Assembly: GCF_000716595.1 (NCBI RefSeq)
Contig: NZ_JNXC01000001.1
Coordinates: 496,001-560,000, forward strand
DNA length: 64,000 bases
Reading direction: 5' to 3'
Source of the DNA: Saccharothrix sp. NRRL B-16314
Lineage (GTDB): Bacteria; Actinomycetota; Actinomycetes; Mycobacteriales; Pseudonocardiaceae
Shown: positions 8,422 through 16,891 of the stretch, in pieces
How the letters are laid out: the number at the start of each line of letters is the position of its first letter
How positions within the stretch are numbered: position 1 is the first letter of the stretch
The notes under the pieces: model-generated
What the model saw: only the letters and a program-made list of their open reading frames with translations
The model's database searches: none
Told to the model about the DNA's origin: nothing
Program-made: the position numbers and the translations under genes

Positions 8422-9797
8422 CGGTCCGGCTCGAACATCGAGCCGGGGTTGAACAGGTTCTCCGGGTCCAACGCGCGCTTGATCCCGCGGTGGACCCGCA
8501 GGCCGACCGGCCCGATCTCCTTGGCCAGCCACTCGCGCTTGATCTTGCCGACGCCGTGCTCGCCGGTGATGGTGCCGCCGAGCGCCAGCCCGAGCGCCAG
8601 GATCTCGTCGAACGCCCGCTGCGCACCGGCGAACTGGTCCGCCGACGACGGGTCGTAGACGATCGTCGGGTGCATGTTGCCGTCACCGGCGTGCCCGACC
8701 ACGGCGATGCGCAGCCCGACCGACTCGCTGATCCGCTCGCACCCGGCGATCAGGTCGGCGATCCTGGTCCGCGGCACGCACACGTCGTCGGTGAGCCACG
8801 CGCCGTAGACCTCCAGCGCGGTCAGCACGGACCGCCGCGCGGTCAGCAGGTCACGGCCTTCGCCCAGGTCCTCGGTCGCGTAGACGAGGTCCGCGCCCGC
8901 CGCCACGCACGCCTGCTCGATCGCCGCCAGTTCCCGGCGCCCCGCCTCACCGCCCGAGTCCGACTGGCAGAGCAGCAGCGCCGCGCCCGCGTTCAGGTCG
9001 GTCTTGAGGTACTGCTCCACGGCCAGGATGGACGTCCGGTCCATGATCTCCATCAGCGACGGCACGATGCCCTCGGTCACCACCCGGCTCACCGCGACAC
9101 CCGCGGCGGCCGTGCTGCCGAACGCGGCCACCATCGTCACCGGGGCCTGCGGCAACGGCCGCAGCGCCAGGGTGGCGCGGGTGATCACGCCGAGGGTGCC
9201 CTCGCTGCCGACGAACAGCTTGGTCAGGTCGTACCCGGCCACGCCCTTGACGGTCCGCCGGCCGGTCCGCAGCAGCTCGCCGTCCGCGAGCACCACGTCC
9301 AGCCCGAGCACCGAGTCGGTGGTCACGCCGTACTTCACGCAGCACAGCCCGCCGGCGTTGGTGGAGAGGTTCCCGCCGATCGTGCACCAGTCGTAGCTGG
9401 ACGGGTCGGGTGGGTAGAACAGCCCGTGCTTCTCCACCGCGTCGCGCAGGTGGAGGTTCACCACCCCCGGCTCGACCACGGCCAGCCGGTTGTCCGGGTC
9501 GACCTCCAGGATGGCGTTCATCTTCGTCATCACGAGGACCACGCAGCCCTCGACGGCGTTCGCCGCACCGGACAGGCCGCTGCCGGCCCCGCGCGGCACG
9601 ATCGGCGTCCGGGCCTTCGCGCACGCCCTGACCACCGCCTGCACCTGCTCGGTCGACGTCGGCAGCACGACGGCCAGCGGCCTCCCGTGGGGTGCCAGCG
9701 GCATCATGTCGCGCCGGTAGCTCGCGGTGACGTCGACGTCGGTCAGCACCGCGTCGGCGCCGACGGCGGAGCGGAGTTCGGCGAGCAGGGACTCCAT
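8418..9797 (-). CDS. FAD-linked oxidase, GlcD/D-2-hydroxyacid dehydrogenase type
   Basis: 459-residue flavoprotein of the glycolate oxidase GlcD/D-lactate dehydrogenase family. The N-terminal FAD-binding PCMH domain has PRGAGSGLSGAANA (about 98-112) and the pyrophosphate segment YDWCTIGGNLSTNAGG. The C-terminal domain carries the metal/substrate motif VVGHAGDGNMHP and ends with GTITGEHGVGKIKREWL. It would oxidise a 2-hydroxy acid such as glycolate or D-lactate. TAGCGT lies 6 nt before the ATG, indicating a leaderless start. No glcE or glcF genes accompany it, as is typical of stand-alone actinobacterial forms. Confidence 0.92.
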   Translation of the reverse strand: MESLLAELRSAVGADAVLTDVDVTASYRRDMMPLAPHGRPLAVVLPTSTEQVQAVVRACAKARTPIVPRGAGSGLSGAANAVEGCVVLVMTKMNAILEVDPDNRLAVVEPGVVNLHLRDAVEKHGLFYPPDPSSYDWCTIGGNLSTNAGGLCCVKYGVTTDSVLGLDVVLADGELLRTGRRTVKGVAGYDLTKLFVGSEGTLGVITRATLALRPLPQAPVTMVAAFGSTAAAGVAVSRVVTEGIVPSLMEIMDRTSILAVEQYLKTDLNAGAALLLCQSDSGGEAGRRELAAIEQACVAAGADLVYATEDLGEGRDLLTARRSVLTALEVYGAWLTDDVCVPRTRIADLIAGCERISESVGLRIAVVGHAGDGNMHPTIVYDPSSADQFAGAQRAFDEILALGLALGGTITGEHGVGKIKREWLAKEIGPVGLRVHRGIKRALDPENLFNPGSMFEPDR

Positions 9798-9803
9798 GCA
9801 CCC

Positions 9804-9809
9804 ACGCTA
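9804..9809 (-). promoter_or_regulatory. -10 box, leaderless start of the FAD-linked oxidase
   Basis: TAGCGT (reverse strand) 6 nt upstream of the ATG at 9797. Confidence 0.45.
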
Positions 9810-9924
9810 ACCCCGCAACCGCCGATCACTCCAGTACGTGTTCGGGTCCGCACGGTGCGCCACGACGCCGAGGCTTCGGCAACGCGTTATCCCCATGTCG
9901 CCCAGTCGACACCGCGGTCCCACG

Positions 9925-9930
9925 TAGGCT
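9925..9930 (+). promoter_or_regulatory. -10 box, leaderless start of second DedA gene
   Basis: TAGGCT followed by six bases and then the GTG start at 9937, the same geometry as several other genes here. Confidence 0.45.
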
Positions 9931-9936
9931 GCCCTT

Positions 9937-10608
9937 GTGGTGTTGTCCGCATCGACCGAAGCAGCAGCGTTCATCGACCTGGATTCCGCAGGGCCGCTGG
10001 CCGTGTGGCTGATCACGCTGAGCTTCATCTTCTTCGAGTGCGCGTTCATCTTCGGCCTGTTCCTGCCGGGTGACTCGCTGCTGTTCGCCGCCGGTGTGGT
10101 GCTCGCGTCGCACGACGGTGAACTGTCGGCCTGGCTGCTGTCGCTCGCCGCGCTCATCGTGGCCGTCGTCGGCAACCAGATCGGCTACTACATCGGCCGG
10201 CACACCGGGACGCGACTGCTCGCCCGTCGCGGCGGCAAGGTGCTCAACAAGGAGAACCTGGCGAAGGCCCGGGACTTCCTGGACCGGCGGGGCTTCTGGG
10301 CCATCGTGCTGGCCCGCTGGATCCCGTGGGTGCGCACGCTGGCGCCGATGATCGCCGGCGCGGCCCGGATGGACCCGAAGCGGTTCATGCTCGCCACGAC
10401 CCTCGGCGCGATCGCCTGGGTGCCGACGCTGGTCCTGGCCGGCTACTACGGCGCCGGGCTGCTGACGGCCGTGCCGTGGCTGGAGACGGCCGCCGTGGTC
10501 ATCAGCATCGCCTTCTTCGTCGGCGGCACCGGCTACGGCTTCTACCGCTACCGCCAGGAGATGAAGAAGCCGGTGGACGAGGACGCGGTCGTCGTCCGGC
10601 AGAGCTGA
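9937..10608 (+). CDS. DedA family membrane protein (second copy)
   Basis: 223-residue DedA/VTT protein, a divergent paralogue of the one at 7.7 kb. It has FFECAFIFGLFLPGDSLLFAAG (about 29-50), QIGYYIGRHTG (about 88), and LARWIPWVRTLAPMIAGAARMDPKRF with the conserved basic/proline motif, plus a terminal helix and acidic tail. The two paralogues flank the FAD oxidase, suggesting local duplication or retention of a membrane-homeostasis pair. Its stop is followed immediately by a 23-bp tandem duplication that runs into the convergent kinase stop. Confidence 0.9.
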   Translation: MVLSASTEAAAFIDLDSAGPLAVWLITLSFIFFECAFIFGLFLPGDSLLFAAGVVLASHDGELSAWLLSLAALIVAVVGNQIGYYIGRHTGTRLLARRGGKVLNKENLAKARDFLDRRGFWAIVLARWIPWVRTLAPMIAGAARMDPKRFMLATTLGAIAWVPTLVLAGYYGAGLLTAVPWLETAAVVISIAFFVGGTGYGFYRYRQEMKKPVDEDAVVVRQS

Positions 10609-10654
10609 CGGGCGTCACAGCACGTCACGGCCGGGCGTCGCAGCACGTCACAGC
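10609..10654. repeat. 23-bp tandem duplication at convergent gene junction
   Basis: Two units, 10609-10631 and 10632-10654, identical at 21 of 23 positions, each built around CACAGCACGTCAC-like sequence. The array starts directly after the DedA stop and covers the stop codon of the convergent kinase (10648-10650). Confidence 0.85.
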
Positions 10655-11268
10655 ACTTCCGTGATCAGCAGGTCGGCGGCGGACTTCGACGCGTTCACCA
10701 TGAGCGCGTTGACGTGGTCCGTCCCGTGCATCACGCGTTCCCTGGCGTCCTCCTCGGACCGCCCGTAGCGGACGTGCCGGTCGATCAGCCGGGCCACCCG
10801 CAGGTCCTCGTCGATCATCAGGAACCACGCCTCGTCCAGCACGACCCGCACGCGCTTCCACTTGTCGTACTGGAGCAGCAGGTAGTTGCCCTCGGTGACG
10901 ACCAGCGGCACGGAGGGGTCGACCGGCACCGCGCAGGCGATCGGCTCCTCGATCTCGCGGCGGAACTCCGGCGCGTACACGACGTCCGGCCCGCACGCCT
11001 TCAACCGGCCGAGCATGTCGACGTAACCGGGGATGTCGAACGTGTCCGGCGCGCCCTTCCGGTCGGCGATGCCCAGCCGTTCCAGCTCGGCCTGTGCCAG
11101 GTGGAAGCCGTCCATCCCGACCAGCACGGCGTCCTCGCCGAGCGCGTCCACCAGCCGGCGGGCCAACGTCGACTTGCCCGAGCCCGGCGCGCCGCCGATG
11201 CCGAGCAGCCGGCGCTCACCGGTGTCCACCAGCCGCCGCGCGCGCTCGACCAGCTCGTCGAACCTCAC
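10648..11268 (-). CDS. P-loop nucleoside/sugar kinase (uridine kinase-like)
   Basis: 206-residue P-loop kinase of the uridine kinase/phosphoribulokinase-like superfamily. Walker A is GGAPGSGKSTLARR (about residues 26-39), followed by GMDGFHLAQ, then VVTEGNYLLLQ and a lid region LIDRHVRYG. Related proteins are annotated as nucleoside/nucleotide kinase family and include FrcK-like kinases linked to sugar transporters. The start GTG overlaps the upstream PfkB stop (GTGA), so two kinases of different folds are translationally coupled. The substrate is probably a sugar metabolite rather than a nucleoside, given its neighbours. Confidence 0.85.
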   Translation of the reverse strand: MRFDELVERARRLVDTGERRLLGIGGAPGSGKSTLARRLVDALGEDAVLVGMDGFHLAQAELERLGIADRKGAPDTFDIPGYVDMLGRLKACGPDVVYAPEFRREIEEPIACAVPVDPSVPLVVTEGNYLLLQYDKWKRVRVVLDEAWFLMIDEDLRVARLIDRHVRYGRSEEDARERVMHGTDHVNALMVNASKSAADLLITEVL

Positions 11269-12095
11269 CTGCTGTCCTGCCACCGTCCCAGCTCCTCCAC
11301 CCAGTCCAACGCGGTGTGGCGCACGCGCACCGCGGCGACCTCGTTCGCCCAGCGGACGGCTTCGTCCACCGCCATCCGCTGCGCGACCGCGACCGCCAGC
11401 GCGCCGTGCCACACGTCGCCCGCGCCGTTGGTGTCGCGCGCCTCGACAACAGGTACCGGTTGCGCGCCCGTGGCACCACCGCGCGACCAGGTGACGGGAC
11501 GCGGTCCGTTCGTCCGGATCACCAGCGGCACGCCGCGGTCGTGCACCTCGGCCTCGGACAGCTCGAAGGAGGCCGAGCACGCGGCGACGTCCACCAGGGG
11601 CAGCAGGTCGTCCAGCACGGGCTTCCAGCTGCCCGCGTCCAGCACCACCGGCACGCCCGCGCGTCGCGCCAGGTGGGCGGCTCGCAGGGCGAGCGGCCCG
11701 AGGTGGCCGTCCACCAGCACCACGTCGGCCGCTCCGACCAGCGCCGGGTCCACCTCGCCGGTGAGCCCGGACTCCGCCGCGTTGCGCGAGACGACGGTCC
11801 GCTCGCCGTCCCGCTCCCGCACCACGACCATGCTCAACGCCGGGCCGGCCCCGACCGAGTGCACCTCCACCGGGTGCAGCCGGGACCGCGCGAACCCGCC
11901 CAGCTCACCGTCCAGTGCGGTCAGCAGCACCGCGCGGTGCCCGAGGGCGGCTACGGCGCGGGCGGCGTTCGCGGCCGGGCCGCCGGGAGCCAGGTGCACG
12001 CCAAGCGACTGCACCTTCTGCCCCGGCCCGGGGAACTCCGCCACCTGCTGGCTGACGTCCACGGTGGTCAGCCCGACACACAGCACAGAAGCCAC
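11265..12095 (-). CDS. PfkB-family carbohydrate kinase
   Basis: 276-residue ribokinase-like enzyme. It opens MASVLCVGLTTVDV, has the substrate-side GGPAANAARAVAALG (about 38-52) and the C-terminal catalytic/anion-hole motif ARDTNGAGDVWHGAL with the base Asp (about residue 224). It phosphorylates an unknown sugar. Divergent from a LacI regulator across 68 bp containing a LacI-type operator, and coupled downstream to a P-loop kinase. Confidence 0.9.
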   Translation of the reverse strand: MASVLCVGLTTVDVSQQVAEFPGPGQKVQSLGVHLAPGGPAANAARAVAALGHRAVLLTALDGELGGFARSRLHPVEVHSVGAGPALSMVVVRERDGERTVVSRNAAESGLTGEVDPALVGAADVVLVDGHLGPLALRAAHLARRAGVPVVLDAGSWKPVLDDLLPLVDVAACSASFELSEAEVHDRGVPLVIRTNGPRPVTWSRGGATGAQPVPVVEARDTNGAGDVWHGALAVAVAQRMAVDEAVRWANEVAAVRVRHTALDWVEELGRWQDSR

Positions 12096-12126
12096 GGCAC
12101 GTCCCTCCTACCAGGTAAAGTCCCCA

Positions 12127-12140
12127 CGCAATCGCTTGCG
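12127..12140. promoter_or_regulatory. LacI-family operator between divergent PfkB and LacI genes
   Basis: CGCAA-TCGC-TTGCG, an inverted repeat with the CG-centred geometry of LacI/PurR operators. It lies in the shared promoter region and probably binds the adjacent LacI protein, controlling both directions. Confidence 0.65.
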
Positions 12141-12163
12141 CCGGCCCGAACGGGGACGAGTCC

Positions 12164-13120
12164 ATGGTCACCATGCGGGAGGTCGCCAGTCTCGCCGGCG
12201 TCTCCATCACCACGGTCTCACACGTGATCAACGAGACCAGGTCGGTCGCCACCGCCACCCGGGAACGGGTGCTGAAGGCCGTCGAGGAGACGGGCTACAC
12301 CGGCGACGCCATCGCGCGCTCGCTCGTCACGGGCGGCACGAAGTCGCTCGGCCTCGCGGTGTCGCTGGTGTCGCACCCGTACTTCGCCGAGCTGATCGCC
12401 GCGATCGAGAGCGAGGCGACCAGGTCCGGCTACACGCTGGTGCTGATCGACACCCGGGACACCGCCGAGTCGGAGCAGGCGGCGGTCCGGATGCTGCGCT
12501 CGCGCCGGGTGGACGGTGTGCTGCTCACGCCGACGTCCGGTTCGGCCGCGCTGCCCGAGCTGCGCCGGCTCGGCGTGCCAACCGTGCTGGTGGACCGGCT
12601 CACCGTGGCGCAGGAGGTCGACCAGGTCGGCCCGGAGAACGTGCAGGCCACGTCCACGCTGGTGAAGCACCTCGCGGAGCTGGGGCACCGGCGGATCGGC
12701 CTGGTGTGCGGTCCGACGGGCGTGCCGACCACGGACGAGCGCGTGCTCGGCTACCGGCTCGGTCTCGGCCGGGCCGGGTTGGCGTGGGACGAGGAGCTGG
12801 TGCGGCCGTCGCTCGACCCGCTGCTCGGGCGCGTCACCGGCGTGGTGGTGAGCGACCACCAGGTGCTGATGGACGTGCTGCGGACAGCTCGCGCGCGGGG
12901 CGTGCGGATCGGGTCGGAGCTGGCGCTGGTGGCGTACGACGAGGTCGAGTGGGCCGAGCTGGTCGACCCGCCGCTGACCGCGATGGCGCAGCCGGTGGAG
13001 GAGATCGGGCGGATGGCGGTGCGGCTGCTGCTGGCGCGCATCGAGGACCCGACCCGGCCGCCGGAGACGATCCGCCTGCCGCCGGCGTTGCGGCACCGCC
13101 GGTCCTGCGGCTGCCACTGA
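12164..13120 (+). CDS. LacI-family transcriptional regulator
   Basis: 318 residues. The N-terminal helix-turn-helix plus hinge MREVASLAGVSITTVSHVIN (about 4-23) is followed by a periplasmic-binding-protein-like effector domain (SLGLAVSLVSHPYFAELIAAIE, LVDRLTVAQEVDQVGPEN, HRRIGLVCGP) and ends RHRRSCGC. It probably represses the divergent PfkB/P-loop kinase pair and perhaps the downstream isomerase, with a sugar or sugar phosphate as inducer. Confidence 0.93.
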   Translation: MVTMREVASLAGVSITTVSHVINETRSVATATRERVLKAVEETGYTGDAIARSLVTGGTKSLGLAVSLVSHPYFAELIAAIESEATRSGYTLVLIDTRDTAESEQAAVRMLRSRRVDGVLLTPTSGSAALPELRRLGVPTVLVDRLTVAQEVDQVGPENVQATSTLVKHLAELGHRRIGLVCGPTGVPTTDERVLGYRLGLGRAGLAWDEELVRPSLDPLLGRVTGVVVSDHQVLMDVLRTARARGVRIGSELALVAYDEVEWAELVDPPLTAMAQPVEEIGRMAVRLLLARIEDPTRPPETIRLPPALRHRRSCGCH

Positions 13121-13135
13121 CCTCCTCGTCACGGG

Positions 13136-13141
13136 TAGCGT
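13136..13141 (+). promoter_or_regulatory. -10 box, leaderless start of isomerase gene
   Basis: TAGCGT, then 7 nt, then GTG at 13149. Confidence 0.45.
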
Positions 13142-13148
13142 TGCCGGC

Positions 13149-13919
13149 GTGCTGCTGCCCGGCCTGGTCTCGGTGACTTTCCGCGCGTTGTCCGTGCCCG
13201 AGGTGGTGGCGCTCGCGCTCGACTGCCGTCTCAAGGCCGTCGAGTGGGGCGGTGACGTGCACGTCCCCCTGAACGACCTGGTGGCGGCGAAGGACGCGCG
13301 GCAGCGGTGCGCGGACGCCGGGTTGACCGTCTCCTCCTACGGCTCGTACTACCGCGCGGGCGTGACGGACCCGGCCGCGTGGGACGCGGTGCTGGCGACG
13401 GCCGTGGAGCTGGGCGCGCCGCAGGTCCGGGTGTGGGCGGGCAACACCGGGTCGGCCACCACGTCCGCCGGGCAGCGGGCTGTCGTGGTCGACGCGATCC
13501 GCGCGGCGGCGGACGCGGCCGAGGCGGCGGGGGTGCGCGTGGCGTTGGAGTACCACCCGGACACGTTGACGGACGCGCTGGACTCCGCGACGCGCCTGTT
13601 CGCCGAGGTCTGGCACGGTTCGGTGGTGCCGTACTGGCAGCCGGGCGGCGCGCAGGACGTGGCGGACGCGGTGCGGGAGGTGCGGGCGCTGCTGCCCGCG
13701 TTGACGACCGCGCACGTGTTCTCGTGGGGTCCGGGCGGCTGGTCCGACCGGCTGCCGCTGGCCGCACGCGAAGACCTGTGGTCGCCCCTGCTGCGGGAGC
13801 TGGACCGGGACGGCGTCGACCGGTTCGCGTTGCTGGAGTTCGTCGCCGACGACTCGCCCGCGGCGTTCCGGGCCGACGCCGCGACGTTGCTGGGGTGGCT
13901 CAGCGCCGCGGCGGCGTGA
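13149..13919 (+). CDS. Sugar phosphate isomerase/epimerase (xylose isomerase-like TIM barrel)
   Basis: 256-residue AP-endonuclease-2-type TIM barrel protein. Visible features are LKAVEWGGDVHVPL (Glu near residue 29), GAPQVRVWAGNTGS, a probable metal-ligand segment VALEYHPDTLTDAL (Glu-His near 136) and TAHVFSWGPGG. GTG follows TAGCGT by 7 nt, so it is probably leaderless rather than cotranscribed with lacI. Members isomerise or epimerise ketoses; here it likely serves the same unidentified sugar pathway as the kinases. The last 20 bp overlap the convergent GH76 gene. Confidence 0.82.
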   Translation: MLLPGLVSVTFRALSVPEVVALALDCRLKAVEWGGDVHVPLNDLVAAKDARQRCADAGLTVSSYGSYYRAGVTDPAAWDAVLATAVELGAPQVRVWAGNTGSATTSAGQRAVVVDAIRAAADAAEAAGVRVALEYHPDTLTDALDSATRLFAEVWHGSVVPYWQPGGAQDVADAVREVRALLPALTTAHVFSWGPGGWSDRLPLAAREDLWSPLLRELDRDGVDRFALLEFVADDSPAAFRADAATLLGWLSAAAA

Positions 13920-14979
13920 TCCCGCTGCGCTCCAGCAGGGCGGCGGCCTCCAACGCCATCCACCCGCCCAGCTGGACGGACAGGTCCCGCTCCGGTCCGC
14001 CGCGCGAGGGCCGGACGGCCGGCTTCGTCCACTCCGGACCGAACAGCGGCCCGCCCACCACCGCGGTCCGGTTCGCCCACACCGCCTCGGCCGAGCTGAA
14101 CACGATGTCGGCCGCCCGTGCCGCTTCCGGCCGGTCGAGCCGCAGCGCCGCCTGGGCCAGGTACCGGGTGAGGATGCCGCTGAACAGGCCGCCGTCACCG
14201 CCGCCGTGGCCGCGCAGGACGCCGTCGGTGGCGAGGTGCTTGTCCACCGCGCCGACGATCCGCGCCGCCGCGTCCCGGTAGCGGGCGGAGTCCAGCTCCA
14301 CGCACGCGCCCAGCAGCACGCCCTGGCAGTAGGTGTAGGTGTTCTTCTCGATCTCCCGGACCGAGCCGTCGGGGTGGACGTGCAGCCCGTCCCACGCCAG
14401 GCCGGTCTCGCCGTCCACCAGGCTGTCCTCGATCCAGTCCACGACGGACCTCGCGCGGCCGAGGTCGGCCGGGTCGCCGAGCCGGGCGAACAGGATCGCC
14501 GCCGGGCCGTTCGCCGGTACGTTCTTGAAGTCGTCGTTCCGCTTCCACCAGATGCCGCCGCCGCCGTGGTCGGTCCAGCCCGAGCGGAGCCGGTCCGCGA
14601 TGGCGGCGACGGCCCTGGGCTTCGCGATCCCGGCTTCCCGCTCGGCGCGCAGCAGCGCGAGCCCGAGCCACGCCACGTCGTCGTAGTAGTCGTTGGTCCA
14701 GCCGACCAGGTTGCGCACCCGGATGCCGCGCACGAGCCGCTTCACCAGCGCCGCCCGTGCCGCGCGTGGTGCGCGGAGCTGCGCGTCGAGGACGCAGTCG
14801 AGCAGGTGCGCCTGCCACCAGTAGCCGAACCGGACGTGCAGCCGGCCAGGCCAGTCGACCGGCCACCCGACCACGCCGAGGGCCGTGCCCGGCAGTCCCC
14901 AGACCCGGCGCAGGTGCCGGGACTCGACCGCACGTTCGGCGACACCCGCGCGGGCGGCGTGGAGCTTCGGCGTAGTCAC
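13900..14979 (-). CDS. Glycoside hydrolase family 76 protein
   Basis: 359-residue (alpha/alpha)6-barrel protein of the GH76 alpha-1,6-mannanase-like family. The paired catalytic aspartates lie in WTNDYYDDVAWLGLAL (about 114-129); other landmarks are GGGGIWWKRNDDFKNVPANGP and the barrel repeat YTYCQGVLLGACVEL. There is no signal peptide, so it appears cytosolic, like M. tuberculosis Rv0365c from the same neighbourhood. The substrate could be an intracellular mannan/mannoside, but activity is unproven in cytosolic members. Confidence 0.85.
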   Translation of the reverse strand: MTTPKLHAARAGVAERAVESRHLRRVWGLPGTALGVVGWPVDWPGRLHVRFGYWWQAHLLDCVLDAQLRAPRAARAALVKRLVRGIRVRNLVGWTNDYYDDVAWLGLALLRAEREAGIAKPRAVAAIADRLRSGWTDHGGGGIWWKRNDDFKNVPANGPAAILFARLGDPADLGRARSVVDWIEDSLVDGETGLAWDGLHVHPDGSVREIEKNTYTYCQGVLLGACVELDSARYRDAAARIVGAVDKHLATDGVLRGHGGGDGGLFSGILTRYLAQAALRLDRPEAARAADIVFSSAEAVWANRTAVVGGPLFGPEWTKPAVRPSRGGPERDLSVQLGGWMALEAAALLERSGITPPRR

Positions 14980-15004
14980 GCCACCAGCCTGCCCACTGGA
15001 TCGC

Positions 15005-15697
15005 TCAAGAAGCCCGCCGGAACAGCTCCCAGTGGTAGAGGCCCATGGCGACGCTGGTGGTCAGGTTGTAGCTGGACACCTTGGGCCGCATCGGCAACGA
15101 CACCACCAGGTCCGCCCGCGCCCGCACCTCGTCCGACAGGCCGTGCCGCTCCGACCCGAAGGCCAGCACCGCGTCGTCCGGTATCCGCGCGTCCCGCAGC
15201 TCCTGCCCGCCGGCGTCGAACGCGATCACGGTCCCCTCGACGTCCCCGATCCCCGCCAGTCGGCCGACCGGCAGCGCGAAGTGCAGCCCCGCGCTGCCGC
15301 GCAGCACGTTCGGGTGCCACGGGTCGACGTCGCCGAGCGAGACGACCCCGCCGGCGCCGAGCCCCGCGGCCACCCGGATCACCGCGCCGAAGTTCCCCAG
15401 GTTCCGCGGGTTGTCCAGCAGCACCAACGGCGCGGACCGGTCCACGTCGAGGGTTCCCGGCCGTTCGGCGACCCCGCCGACGCCCGTCGGGTGCGACCGC
15501 CCGACCACCCGCAGGAACCCGGCGGCGTCCACCACCTCGGCCCGCTCCTCGAACACGCCGACCAGGTCGGGCGCGTGCGACCGGGCCAAGCCCAGCGCCT
15601 TCTCCTTGTCCAGCACCACCACCCGGCCGACCGCGGCCCCGAACCGGACCGCGTGCTTGACCGCGTGGAACCCCTCGAGGATCACTCGCTCGGCCAC
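15005..15697 (-). CDS. TrmH/SpoU-family RNA 2'-O-methyltransferase
   Basis: 230-residue SPOUT methyltransferase using SAM. N-terminal substrate-recognition part MAERVILEGFHAVKHAVRFG; knot motifs LLDNPRNLGNFGAVIRVA (motif 1, about residue 91), LAFGSERHGLS (motif 2) and MRPKVSSYNLTTSVAMGLYHWE (motif 3). Motif 3 reads SYNLTTSVA rather than the common SLNVSVA. The target could be rRNA or tRNA. It may be the counterpart of M. tuberculosis Rv0380c near pyrE. Confidence 0.9.
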   Translation of the reverse strand: MAERVILEGFHAVKHAVRFGAAVGRVVVLDKEKALGLARSHAPDLVGVFEERAEVVDAAGFLRVVGRSHPTGVGGVAERPGTLDVDRSAPLVLLDNPRNLGNFGAVIRVAAGLGAGGVVSLGDVDPWHPNVLRGSAGLHFALPVGRLAGIGDVEGTVIAFDAGGQELRDARIPDDAVLAFGSERHGLSDEVRARADLVVSLPMRPKVSSYNLTTSVAMGLYHWELFRRAS

Positions 15698-15733
15698 GTC
15701 ACCCCCGGCGTTGGAAGACCGGGGCGATCGTAG

Positions 15734-16123
15734 TCAGGCCGACTCGGCGCCGCGGTGGCCCGGTGCGCTCTGCTCGGCGCGGCGCTTGACGTGGTAACCG
15801 ACCCACGACGTGACGACGACGAACCCCACCACGACCTGCACCAGCCGCGCGGCGGAATCCGGGTACAGGACGCCGTCGATGTAGGTGTCGATGAAGCCGC
15901 TCGCGAGCGGTGGCCGGCCCGCGGCCGTGCGCAGGGTGTTCTCCAGCCAGGTGAGGGGGCAGGCGATCGGGAACATCACGACCAGCAGGCCCCAGGTCGC
16001 CATCGCCAGGTGGAAGCGCAGCAGCTTCGGCCACCGCCAGGCCAGGAAGCCGCCGACGACCAGGAACAGCAGGACCCCGAAGTGAACCACCATGACGAGC
16101 TCGGCCAACGCGCGCGCGTTCAT
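15734..16123 (-). CDS. DUF2784 family membrane protein
   Basis: 129-residue integral membrane protein of DUF2784: helices at about residues 4-28 (VVHFGVLLFLVVGGF), 35-55 (WGLLVVMFPIACPLTWLE) and 95-115 (VVVGFVVVTSWVGYHV), with the family motif CPLTWLEN and the GFIDTYIDGVLYP loop. The ATG at 16123 follows GGGAGG; an upstream in-frame start would add residues without homology. Function unknown. Confidence 0.85.
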   Translation of the reverse strand: MNARALAELVMVVHFGVLLFLVVGGFLAWRWPKLLRFHLAMATWGLLVVMFPIACPLTWLENTLRTAAGRPPLASGFIDTYIDGVLYPDSAARLVQVVVGFVVVTSWVGYHVKRRAEQSAPGHRGAESA

Positions 16124-16168
16124 AGCGACCTCCCTGTTCCCAGAGTAGGCCGCCAAGCGATCACATGC

Positions 16169-16184
16169 CCCTCAAATATGAGGG
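16169..16184. terminator. Small hairpin after the 16.2-kb hypothetical gene
   Basis: CCCTCA-AATA-TGAGGG, a 6-bp stem with an A/T loop, just beyond the stop of the leftward gene at 16201. It could also be an operator; no U-tract. Confidence 0.35.
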
Positions 16185-16200
16185 TGTGACGAGGGAGCGG

Positions 16201-16890
16201 TCAGCCGCGCGGCAGTGCCTGCCAGGGCACCCGGCCCGCCACGTCCAGCAGCAGGTCGGCCAAGTGGCCCAGCGGCGCCTGCACCAGCGGGCCCGGCACG
16301 GCGGCGGCGAGGTTGTGCTCGTCGAACGCGATCGCCACCCCGTTCGCCCGCGGGTCGTGCAGCAGCGCCTGCGGCAGGCCCGAGCCGAGCAGCGCCGACG
16401 CGAACGCCGGGTTCCGCCGGCGCACCTCGTAGCGCTCGTCGAACGCCGGGTCGCCGCTGGGCACGAACTGCTCGAACAGGCCCCACACGGTGTCGTTGCG
16501 CGGGCTGATCAGCACCCACGGCCCCGGCATCGGCCGCGGCACCACGACCACCGCGTAGGTCCGGTACTCCGACGTCACCACGTTGTCCGCGCGGAACACC
16601 ACCTCGACGGCCAGCACCGGCACACCGCGCCAGTGGCCGACGAGCTGGAACTTCACCCGGCTCCGGTCGGCCTCCAGCATCCGGCCGACCTGCGGCACGC
16701 GTTCCTGGAACCCCTGGTCCTCGGCCACGAACCGCCAGCCGAGGGATGCCTCCAGGGCCCGCATCCGCTGCTCCCACTCGCTCACGAACTGCTGGTTCGT
16801 GAACGGGTTCCGCTTGCGGCGCGACAGCCCCACCGCGATCCCGGCACCGAGGATCGCCATGATCACCAGGAGCAGGACCAGCGCGAGCAC
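16201..16890 (-). CDS. Membrane-anchored protein of unknown function
   Basis: 229 residues with an N-terminal transmembrane helix (LALVLLLVIMAILGAGIAVGL) then a cytoplasmic or extracytoplasmic domain of alternating strands (VKFQLVGHWRGVPVLAVEVVF, YRTYAVVVVPRPMPGPWVLISP). GTG starts 1 nt after the pyrE stop, so it is cotranscribed and coupled with pyrE. The arrangement recalls the gene pair Rv0382c/Rv0383c. No catalytic motif recognised. Confidence 0.75.
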   Translation of the reverse strand: MLALVLLLVIMAILGAGIAVGLSRRKRNPFTNQQFVSEWEQRMRALEASLGWRFVAEDQGFQERVPQVGRMLEADRSRVKFQLVGHWRGVPVLAVEVVFRADNVVTSEYRTYAVVVVPRPMPGPWVLISPRNDTVWGLFEQFVPSGDPAFDERYEVRRRNPAFASALLGSGLPQALLHDPRANGVAIAFDEHNLAAAVPGPLVQAPLGHLADLLLDVAGRVPWQALPRG

Positions 16891-16891
16891 G

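Noticed and set aside
9885..9893. DnaA-box-like TTATCCCCA upstream of the second DedA gene
   Set aside because: Single site with a mismatch to the actinobacterial consensus and no neighbours.
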